Source: a virus. From it: a DNA stretch of 22,162 bases. Position numbers and translations under genes: made by a program. The notes beneath the pieces were generated by a model, which was given only the letters and a program-made list of their open reading frames with translations, did not search any database and had not been told where the DNA came from. Where the stretch lies: positions 1-22,162 of the IMG/VR virus record IMGVR_UViG_3300009419_000115; one strand, written 5' to 3'. Shown here piece by piece: positions 14,686 through 21,206 of the stretch (positions are counted from its first letter, which is position 1; every line of letters starts with the position of its first letter).

Positions 14686-16498
14686 CGCTTTAAGTGATGT
14701 CAAGCTTCATTTAGTCAATAGCACAGAAGAAGCTACTAAATTTCTACAATGGCTGGGCGAGCGTCGTCCTCACAATGCTGTGGCGATTGACACTGAAACA
14801 GGCGAAAAACCTGGAAGAGATCGAAAAGATGCACTATCGCCATGGCACGGACAATTAAGACTTATACAAGTAGGAGACGGGCAGCAAGGCTGGGCTATCC
14901 CGTGGGATCAGTGGAAAGGAGTGTTCTATGAAGGAATGGAACGCTTCGATGGACCTATAGTATGTCACAATATTGCGTTTGAAGCGCGCTGGCTTGAACT
15001 TCATTCTGAATGGAAAATGCCATGGCACAGAGCGCACGACACTATGATACAAGCGCACATCATTGACCCACTTGGCGTCGGTGCGTTAAAACGTCTTGCA
15101 GCTTTGTACGTTGATGGGCGCGCAGTCGCCTTACAAGACACATTAGACGAAGAACTAGTAAAAAATGGTTGGACATGGGGTACCGTTCCAACTAATTTTC
15201 AACCCTACTGGGCATACGGCGCGTTAGACTGTGTTCTAACTATGCGCCTGTGGGAACAGTTTAATGTAAAGTGCGGTCCTGATGGTCCATACAACAGAGC
15301 ATACGAACTAGAAATGGCAACACGTCGCATCGTTACCCGTATGGAAATTAACGGCGCGCGTATTGACCTAGACTACTCCAAGAAAAAGTTCGACGAGCTA
15401 ACAGAGTACGCAGACTCAGTTAAGACATGGGCTAAGCAAAAGTATGACGGTGTTTCTATTAGTAGTAACATTCAATTGGTTCGTCTGTTTGAGAGCCTTG
15501 GCGCAGAGATTAACGAATACACTCCTTCGGGACAAAAATCAGCTTCTAAGGATCAACTTAAGCTTCTTTCTATTGAAGGAAACGACGAGGTAAAGGCTTT
15601 AGCAGAAATCGTATTAAAGCAACGCAAGGCAGATAAGCTTGCTAATACGTATTTCTCTAACTTCTTAAATGATAACGTAAACGGATTTGTTCACCCATCT
15701 GTAAAAACGCTTGGCGCTCGTACTTCGCGTATGTCAATCCAAAACCCAGCACTGCAAACATTGCCTAAGGGTGATGATGTTGTGCGCCGTGCGTTTATCC
15801 CAAAAGATGAAGATCATGTCATCGTTACCTCAGACCTTGACCAGGTCGAGTTTAGAATGTTCGCATCACTCTCACAAGATACAAATCTTATCTCGCTTTT
15901 CAACAAAGCTGACGCGACGGGGTCAGATCCGTTCACTGAAATTGGTCGTGAAATCTACAACGACCCGAACATGCAACGGTCGGACAAGCGCCGTAACCTC
16001 ATTAAGGGAACTATCTACGGTCGTCTCTACGGCGCAGGAGTCTCTAAGCAAGCTCTAACAGCAGGCGTTCCTGAAAACCAGATGCGCACGGTATCGGATT
16101 CACTTGATACGCGATTCCCAGGTATGGCTCTATTTCAACGACAGATTGAAGACGTTGGAATGCGTCGCCTAAAGGCAGAAGGGCAAGGATATGTTTACAC
16201 CTGGACAGGTCGTCGTCTTCCTTGTGATGAAGATCGTGCTTACACATTATTAAATTATTTGATCCAAGGAGGTGCGGCTGAGGTATTTAAGTCTAACCTT
16301 GTAAAACTAGATCAGGCAGATTTAACCGAACTGCTAATCGTCCCTGTACACGATGAAATTGTTCTTAACGCACCGCGTAAGGACGTTGAAGAAATTAAAC
16401 GTACTGTTAAAGAGTGCATGACAACTACCGAAGGCTGGGCTGTGCCTCTTACGTCTGGCATTGACGGTCCTATGGAAAACTGGGGAGAAAAATACTAG
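14675..16498 (+). CDS. DNA polymerase I-family replicative polymerase (Pol A)
   Basis: This 607-aa protein has AGAAGAG before its ATG. The N-terminal 3'-5' exonuclease domain shows Exo I AIDTETG (Asp39, Glu41), Exo II HNIAFEARWL near residue 100, and Exo III YGALDCVLTMRLWE. Exo II carries Glu where most family members have Asp. There is no 5' nuclease domain, as is usual in phage enzymes. The polymerase domain has motif A SDLDQVEFRMFA near 385-395, motif B RRNLIKGTIYGRLYG near 440-453, and motif C PVHDEIVLNAP near 556-566. In motif B the residue equal to E. coli Phe762 is Tyr, as in T7 polymerase. It copies the phage genome with the helicase and recombination genes downstream. The stop overlaps the next start by one base. 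Confidence 0.95.
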   Translation: MTNDALSDVKLHLVNSTEEATKFLQWLGERRPHNAVAIDTETGEKPGRDRKDALSPWHGQLRLIQVGDGQQGWAIPWDQWKGVFYEGMERFDGPIVCHNIAFEARWLELHSEWKMPWHRAHDTMIQAHIIDPLGVGALKRLAALYVDGRAVALQDTLDEELVKNGWTWGTVPTNFQPYWAYGALDCVLTMRLWEQFNVKCGPDGPYNRAYELEMATRRIVTRMEINGARIDLDYSKKKFDELTEYADSVKTWAKQKYDGVSISSNIQLVRLFESLGAEINEYTPSGQKSASKDQLKLLSIEGNDEVKALAEIVLKQRKADKLANTYFSNFLNDNVNGFVHPSVKTLGARTSRMSIQNPALQTLPKGDDVVRRAFIPKDEDHVIVTSDLDQVEFRMFASLSQDTNLISLFNKADATGSDPFTEIGREIYNDPNMQRSDKRRNLIKGTIYGRLYGAGVSKQALTAGVPENQMRTVSDSLDTRFPGMALFQRQIEDVGMRRLKAEGQGYVYTWTGRRLPCDEDRAYTLLNYLIQGGAAEVFKSNLVKLDQADLTELLIVPVHDEIVLNAPRKDVEEIKRTVKECMTTTEGWAVPLTSGIDGPMENWGEKY

Positions 16499-16950
16499 TG
16501 AAGATGATCTTATCGGTAGACCCAGGCAAGGCAACAGGTATGACCTTGTTCTCATTTGAAAGAGGGCAGGAGCCAGTCCTAGTCTGGGCAGGTGAGTACC
16601 AACAAGAAGAATACGCTAAGCCTATTCGTGACACTCTTGTTGAATACCCTGACGTGACTGTTGTCTGCGAGCGCTTTATCATTAACGCTCAGACTGCAAA
16701 AAAGAGTCAAGCTCCGTACAGCCTCGAGCAGATTGGAATTCTCAAGCAGTGTCTTATGGACGCAGGAAGAAAGGTAGATGACATCATCTTCCAATCACCT
16801 TCTGACGCTAAGGCAATGTTTGATAATCCTAAACTTAAGAAGCTTGAGTATTGGTACGTAGGTGGTGAAGGACACGCACTAGATTCAATACGACACGCCC
16901 TCTTACAGTGCGTAAAGCTAGGATGGATCCCTAGAAGGCTCCTACAATAA
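16498..16950 (+). CDS. RuvC-like Holliday junction resolvase
   Basis: This 150-aa protein starts at GTG 16498, one base into the polymerase stop (TAGTG). GGGGAG lies ten bases upstream; the ATG at 16504 would sit too far away. It shows the RNase H-fold nuclease core: ILSVDPGKATG with Asp8, VVCERFI with Glu58, and a C-terminal GHALDSIRHALL carrying the further acidic residues. This is the pattern of phage RuvC-like resolvases, which cut four-way junctions made in recombination and replication. The length (150-170) is normal for the family. It lies with a helicase, a nuclease and a Sak4-like ATPase. Confidence 0.82.
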   Translation: MKMILSVDPGKATGMTLFSFERGQEPVLVWAGEYQQEEYAKPIRDTLVEYPDVTVVCERFIINAQTAKKSQAPYSLEQIGILKQCLMDAGRKVDDIIFQSPSDAKAMFDNPKLKKLEYWYVGGEGHALDSIRHALLQCVKLGWIPRRLLQ

Positions 16951-16966
16951 ATAAAGTAGATACTAA

Positions 16967-16990
16967 GCAGAAACAATAGACAATTTCTGC
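16967..16990 (+). repeat. 7-bp inverted repeat overlapping a -35 element
   Basis: GCAGAAA (16967-16973) and TTTCTGC (16984-16990) are perfect inverted repeats with a 10-nt spacer. The spacer contains the likely -35 (TAGACA, 16977-16982) of the promoter before the helicase gene. No T-run follows, so an operator is likelier than a terminator. Confidence 0.5.
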
Positions 16991-17006
16991 AAAATCCTGT
17001 TAGTAT
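16977..17006 (+). promoter_or_regulatory. Promoter before SNF2 helicase gene
   Basis: TAGACA (five of six of TTGACA) at 16977-16982 is separated by 18 bp from TAGTAT (17001-17006), which is preceded by TG at 16998-16999 as an extended -10. It lies in the 87-bp gap before the helicase gene. The -10 continues as AGCG, like the element at 10584 and similar to AGTG at 21163. Confidence 0.55.
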
Positions 17007-17037
17007 AGCGAAGTAATGACGAAAGGAATGACAAACA

Positions 17038-18840
17038 GTGCCAGTTGTAGTAGAGCTTGATGAATCAGGCAAGCACGTAGTTATCAATACTGAGTGGCGT
17101 CTTAAGGAACTATGCAAAAGTATTCCTGGAGCAAAGTGGGACGCAAAGACTCAGGTTTGGAACGTGCCTACAAGTTGGGCAACATGCTTAGCATTACGCA
17201 GTACCTTTAAGACTGACCTGCAAATTGGCCCTAGATTGACCGCCTGGGCAACTAACGAAGTTACCACACGTATTACCCCGGCGAACACATTACGTGACCT
17301 AGAAACCCTGGAAGAGGGCAACGAGGACCTGTTCCCACATCAGCGCGCAGGTGTGAAATTCTTATCGGTTGCCCGTAGAGCATTACTAGCAGACGAGCCT
17401 GGTCTTGGTAAAACAGCACAGGCAATTAGAGCATTAAAGCAACTTCAAGATAACGGGGAAGATGTATTCCCTGCGCTTATCGTTTGCCCTAACACATTGA
17501 AGAAAAACTGGAAGCGCGAGTTTGATATGTGGTGGCCTGGAGTTGATGTTGAGGTTATCAAAGGATCAGCAACTCAACGTAGGAAGATCTTTGAGAACGA
17601 AGCTGACGTATACGTTATTAACTGGGAGTCCTTGCGCTCACACTCTCGACTTGCTTCCTACGGGTCTATAGCCCTTGCGCGGTGTCAAGAATGCGGCGGG
17701 CATGATGAGAGGGTTACTGTAAACCGCTGCGAGGTTCACAAGCGAGAACTTAACGAGATTGATTTTAAGGCAGTTATTGCTGACGAGATCCACCGCTCTA
17801 AGGAGCCAAAATCTAAGCAATCACGTGCCCTGTGGGCTGCAACTGGCAACGCAGATATTAGGTTTGCCCTAACAGGTACGCCTATTGCAAACAACGTTTT
17901 AGATCTATGGTCAATCCTTCACTGGTTATCACCTGAAGAGTGGCCAAGCAAGACACGCTGGGTTGACCGTATGGTTAACGTAATGTTGAATGCCTTTGGC
18001 GGCATGATGGTGTTAGGTGTAAAGCCTCACATGGAGGAAGAGTTCTACGCAACTATAAATCCACGCATGCGTCGTATGCTCAAGGCAAAGGTATTGCCTT
18101 GGCTACCTGAAATGATGTTTGAACGTCGTGATATTGAAATGTCTGCTAAGCAAAAGAAAGCTTATGACCAGATGCGCGACACGATGATTGCAGAGCTAGA
18201 ATCTGGAGAAGCGATTACCGCACCTTCAGCGTTGACGCAGACAATTCGTCTACTTCAATTTGCAAGCTCATACGCCGAGATGGACGTAAACGAAGAAACT
18301 GGTGAGATGCGTGCGATTCTTGCCGAGCCTTCTTGTAAGGTTGATTCTCTTATGGACGACATTCAAAACGGCGACTTTGGAGATGATTCGGTCGCGGTGT
18401 GCGCGGTGTCGCGTCAGTTGATTGATTTACTTAGTGCAGAAATGACTAAGGCTAAGATTCCACATGGTCTCATCACTGGTGCTCAGGATGAAGATGAACG
18501 TCAACAAGCGGTTGACGATTTTCAATCTGGCAAGATCAAGTGGATACTTTTTACAGCTCAGGCTGGCGGTGTCGGTATTACGCTTACCGCTGCTCGTCGT
18601 CTAGTGATGTTGCAACGTCCATGGTCACTTGTAGATCATAAGCAAGCGCTTGACCGTGTACACCGTATCGGATCTGAAATCCATGACTCGATCATCGTTA
18701 CAGACTACGTTACAGATGGTTCTATCGAGGAAAGAGTTATCCAAGTCTTATCAACTAAGGCTGATAACTTTGAACAAATTGTAAAAGATAAAGACAAGCT
18801 TCTCACACTACTCAAAGACGATAAGGCAGGAAAGCTATGA
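17038..18840 (+). CDS. SNF2-family DNA helicase/translocase
   Basis: This 600-aa protein starts at GTG 17038 after AAAGGA. Residues 1-60 contain WDAKTQVWNVP, like the short accessory domain before phage SNF2 helicases. ATPase motifs: I DEPGLGKT (119-126), II DEIH (249-252), III TGTPIANN (near 279), V AGGVGITLTAA and VI QALDRVHRIG (536-545). DEIH rather than DEAH/DEGH is within family range. Between motifs I and II is an insertion with CQEC and CEVH (about 216-233) that could bind zinc. Such phage proteins translocate on double-stranded DNA and take part in replication restart and recombination. It overlaps the next gene by four bases (ATGA). Confidence 0.9.
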   Translation: MPVVVELDESGKHVVINTEWRLKELCKSIPGAKWDAKTQVWNVPTSWATCLALRSTFKTDLQIGPRLTAWATNEVTTRITPANTLRDLETLEEGNEDLFPHQRAGVKFLSVARRALLADEPGLGKTAQAIRALKQLQDNGEDVFPALIVCPNTLKKNWKREFDMWWPGVDVEVIKGSATQRRKIFENEADVYVINWESLRSHSRLASYGSIALARCQECGGHDERVTVNRCEVHKRELNEIDFKAVIADEIHRSKEPKSKQSRALWAATGNADIRFALTGTPIANNVLDLWSILHWLSPEEWPSKTRWVDRMVNVMLNAFGGMMVLGVKPHMEEEFYATINPRMRRMLKAKVLPWLPEMMFERRDIEMSAKQKKAYDQMRDTMIAELESGEAITAPSALTQTIRLLQFASSYAEMDVNEETGEMRAILAEPSCKVDSLMDDIQNGDFGDDSVAVCAVSRQLIDLLSAEMTKAKIPHGLITGAQDEDERQQAVDDFQSGKIKWILFTAQAGGVGITLTAARRLVMLQRPWSLVDHKQALDRVHRIGSEIHDSIIVTDYVTDGSIEERVIQVLSTKADNFEQIVKDKDKLLTLLKDDKAGKL

Positions 18841-19766
18841 CCCAGCCGATAAGAATCTCTAACTCCGAGATCCAAACCTTCAAGGATTGTCGCAGACGAT
18901 GGTGGCTTAGCTACTACCGTCGCCTACAACCTAGAACTCAACAGATGACGGGTGCACTTGCTCTTGGTTCTCGTGTTCACGAGGCACTTGACATGTACTA
19001 CGGCAAAGGTATTCCGCTTCTTGACGCTCATGCGGAACTTGTCGTAAAGGATAAGCTCATTCTTGAGGAATCCTTCCGCGATACATACGATTTAGACTCT
19101 GAGGCAGAGCTCGGGCGCATCATGCTTGAAGGCTATCTACAGTGGGTTGATGAAAATGGCATTGACGCGGAACTAGAAATGATTTCAACTGAAGAGATCA
19201 TTGAGATGCCTTTGCTTAATGGCGAGGTTATCCTACAAGGTAAGATTGATATGCGTGTACGTCGCAAGGCAGACGGAGTACGTATGTTTAGAGACTTTAA
19301 GACAGTCGGCGGCTCATTTACAGACTTCTCTGCTATGGCGCACATGAACGAACAGATTCTTACCTACATGATGTTAGAGACAGCGCAGAACAAAGAAGGC
19401 GAACGCTCTGAAGGCGGAATCTTTACTATGCTCAAGAAGGTAAAGCGCTCTGCAAATGCAAAGCCTCCGTTCTACGAGCAAATTGAAGTTCGTCACAATG
19501 TTTTTGCCTTGCGCTCGTTTTGGCAACGTATCCACGGCGTTTTAACAAACATGATGGGTGCACGCAAGGCGCTTGATGAAGGCGGGGATCATCGTTTTAT
19601 CGCGTACCCTAGTCCTTCGCGTGATTGCAAATGGAAATGCTCATTCTTCTCAATATGTCCGATGTTTGATGACGGGTCTGCGGCTGAGGCTGCACTTGAA
19701 GACGCGTTCCAACCGTCAGATCCTTATGCCTATTACGGTGTAGAAGAGAAGAAGGGTAACGCTTAA
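18837..19766 (+). CDS. Cas4/RecB-like PD-(D/E)XK exonuclease with Fe-S-type cysteines
   Basis: This 309-aa protein overlaps the helicase stop by four bases. It has Cys18 in FKDCRRRWW, GSRVHEA with His48, then the nuclease core GKIDMRV (Asp138), FRDFKTVG (Asp153, Lys155) and NEQILTYMML, the QxxxY motif. The C-terminus has Cys264, Cys268 and Cys274 (C-x3-C-x5-C), which together with Cys18 gives the four-cysteine set that binds a [4Fe-4S] cluster in Cas4, AddB and related nucleases. It likely resects DNA ends to feed the Sak4-like recombinase two genes down. No CRISPR array is nearby, so it is a recombination nuclease, not an adaptation Cas4. Confidence 0.85.
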   Translation: MTQPIRISNSEIQTFKDCRRRWWLSYYRRLQPRTQQMTGALALGSRVHEALDMYYGKGIPLLDAHAELVVKDKLILEESFRDTYDLDSEAELGRIMLEGYLQWVDENGIDAELEMISTEEIIEMPLLNGEVILQGKIDMRVRRKADGVRMFRDFKTVGGSFTDFSAMAHMNEQILTYMMLETAQNKEGERSEGGIFTMLKKVKRSANAKPPFYEQIEVRHNVFALRSFWQRIHGVLTNMMGARKALDEGGDHRFIAYPSPSRDCKWKCSFFSICPMFDDGSAAEAALEDAFQPSDPYAYYGVEEKKGNA

Positions 19767-19805
19767 TAATGTTAAACAAACACAAAGAGATGAAAGGAAA
19801 CAGTG

Positions 19806-20582
19806 ATGTCTGACGTACAACGTTCGTTGACTATCATGGTTTACGGCGAATCAAAGGTTGGTAAATCAACCTTCGCGGTAACCGCACCATATCCACGTCT
19901 CATGCTTGACGTTGAGGGTGGGCATCGATTCCTACCTATCACCGTTAAGTACTGGGACCCTATTAGAGAAGAACCTCCAGTTGCTGATGGCACCTGGGAC
20001 ACTGTAGTCGTTAACGTTCGCGACTACGATGTTGTTCTTAAAACATTCCAGTGGCTACAAACTGGAAAGCATCAGTTCAAGTCGCTTATCATTGATTCCA
20101 TCTCTGAACTTCAAGTGAAGTGCATGGATTCAATCGCAGGCACTGAACAAATGAAGATGCAACAATGGGGCGAGCTGCTTCGTCACATGGGTGCGCTATT
20201 GCGTGACCTGCGTGACTTAACAATGCACCCTACACAACCATTAGAAGCTGTTGTATTGACTGCTATGGCGCGTCCTGGAGCAGACGGTCGTTCACGTCCG
20301 TACCTACAGGGTCAGCTTGCAATTCAAGCACCATACTTCTATGACATCCTTGGCGCAATTACAGTAGAAACGTTTCCTAATCCGGACCCACTGCAATCAC
20401 CGTTTAAGGCACGTCGTATGTACGTAGAACGCACAGACGAATACGAAGCAGGCGAGCGAGTACAAGGTCGACTTGGAAAGATCGTTGAACAAGAAAACCT
20501 TGGTATCGAACGCATGCTTGACATGATTTTCGGTCCAACTACACCAGCAGTAACACCACCAACAACTAAGTCAGGAGAATAA
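19806..20582 (+). CDS. Sak4-like RecA-fold ATPase (single-strand annealing/recombination)
   Basis: The ATG at 19806 is chosen, seven bases after AGGA; a GTG at 19803 in the same frame lies only four away. The 258-aa product has Walker A GESKVGKST (14-22), LDVEGGHRF, Walker B SLIIDSI (about 93-99) and the segment VLTAMARPGADGRSRPYLQG. This is the layout of Sak4-type RecA/Rad51-core ATPases of phages, which lack most of RecA's extra domains and work with an SSB. It is followed four bases after its stop by the SSB-like gene, as is usual for Sak4 loci. It lies in line with the resolvase, helicase and nuclease. Confidence 0.82.
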   Translation: MSDVQRSLTIMVYGESKVGKSTFAVTAPYPRLMLDVEGGHRFLPITVKYWDPIREEPPVADGTWDTVVVNVRDYDVVLKTFQWLQTGKHQFKSLIIDSISELQVKCMDSIAGTEQMKMQQWGELLRHMGALLRDLRDLTMHPTQPLEAVVLTAMARPGADGRSRPYLQGQLAIQAPYFYDILGAITVETFPNPDPLQSPFKARRMYVERTDEYEAGERVQGRLGKIVEQENLGIERMLDMIFGPTTPAVTPPTTKSGE

Positions 20583-20586
20583 CCAG

Positions 20587-21123
20587 ATGAGTTCACTCAA
20601 TTGGGGCGATCTTGTAAAAGACGCCGGAGATGTAGGCAGTTATGAACCACTACCAGACGGTGACTATGATCTCGTAGTTCAAGAAATCGTTGCAAAGGTT
20701 TCACAATCAGGCAAGACTATGTTCTCGCTTAAAGCACAGGTCCAGGGCGGCGCTCATAACAAGCGTCTTGTTTGGGATAACTTAGTTGTTACTCCAGAAT
20801 CACCTGCTGCTCTTGGTATGTTTTTCCGCAAGATGGCAGCTCTCGGTTTAGGCCGCGAGTTCTTTGCAACAAGTCCTTCTAACGCTGCAATCGAGCAAGC
20901 TGCTAAGGGACGCGCGTTTCGTGCACAGGTTGGCTCGCGCACATGGCAGGGCCAAAAGAAGAACGAAATCAAGATGTACTATGTTGCAACAGGTACAGCT
21001 GCTCCAGTGGCAGCAGCGGCAGCGCCTGCACCTGCTCCAGCACCTGCCCCTGCACCAGCGCCCGCGCCTGCAGCAGCTCCAGTAGCAGAAACTCCTGCAG
21101 CTCCACCATCAGCACCGTTCTAA
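20587..21123 (+). CDS. SSB-like single-stranded DNA-binding protein (DUF669-like)
   Basis: This 178-aa protein has AGGAG nine bases before its ATG. Residues 1-135 look like a DUF669-type phage ssDNA-binding fold: PDGDYDLVVQEIVAKVSQSG, then MFSLKAQVQGG, and a strand-rich LVWDNLVVTPES. A long Pro-Ala tail follows (about 138-178; alternating AP units encoded at 21025-21080), ending in SAPF. The C-terminal Phe recalls the tip of bacterial SSBs, but the acidic residues are missing. It directly follows the Sak4-like gene, its usual partner. The tail length probably varies among relatives because the codons are repetitive. Confidence 0.72.
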   Translation: MSSLNWGDLVKDAGDVGSYEPLPDGDYDLVVQEIVAKVSQSGKTMFSLKAQVQGGAHNKRLVWDNLVVTPESPAALGMFFRKMAALGLGREFFATSPSNAAIEQAAKGRAFRAQVGSRTWQGQKKNEIKMYYVATGTAAPVAAAAAPAPAPAPAPAPAPAPAAAPVAETPAAPPSAPF

Positions 21124-21143
21124 TCGACTAAGTAAGTCTGGTT

Positions 21144-21177
21144 TATCATCTATTCCTAGTATAGTGAATAGATGATA
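21144..21177 (+). repeat. Perfect 12-bp inverted repeat with -10 box in the loop
   Basis: TATCATCTATTC (21144-21155) is perfectly inverted as GAATAGATGATA (21166-21177) around the 10-nt spacer CTAGTATAGT, which contains the TAGTATA promoter-like element. There is no T-run, so it is a better operator candidate than a terminator, although it also follows the SSB gene stop. Confidence 0.75.
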
Positions 21178-21193
21178 TTCCAAATCTACTTAG
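21157..21193 (+). promoter_or_regulatory. Promoter-like element with shared leader motif, upstream of glycosyltransferase gene
   Basis: TAGTATA (21157-21163) is followed 19 nt later by AATCTACTTAG (21183-21193) and a GAAGGG ribosome binding site. The same pair, 17 nt apart, lies before the gp37-like tail gene at 4599-4633. The first half sits inside the palindrome at 21144-21177. No -35 match is seen. Confidence 0.45.
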
Positions 21194-21206
21194 AAGGGTA
21201 GTGGGC

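Noticed and set aside
16918-16934. CTAGG/CCTAG short inverted repeat near the resolvase end
   Set aside because: Only five base pairs and inside the coding region; could be chance.
18837-19766. CRISPR adaptation Cas4
   Set aside because: No repeat-spacer array or other cas genes are present; neighbours are phage recombination genes.
20864-21131. Out-of-frame open frames (73 and 62 aa) over the SSB tail
   Set aside because: They arise from the repetitive Pro-Ala codons read in other frames (Gln/Leu-rich and Cys/Ser-rich); no start signals.
21144-21177. Rho-independent terminator after the SSB gene
   Set aside because: The stem is perfect but A/T-rich and no T-run follows; the promoter-like box in the loop fits a regulatory site better.
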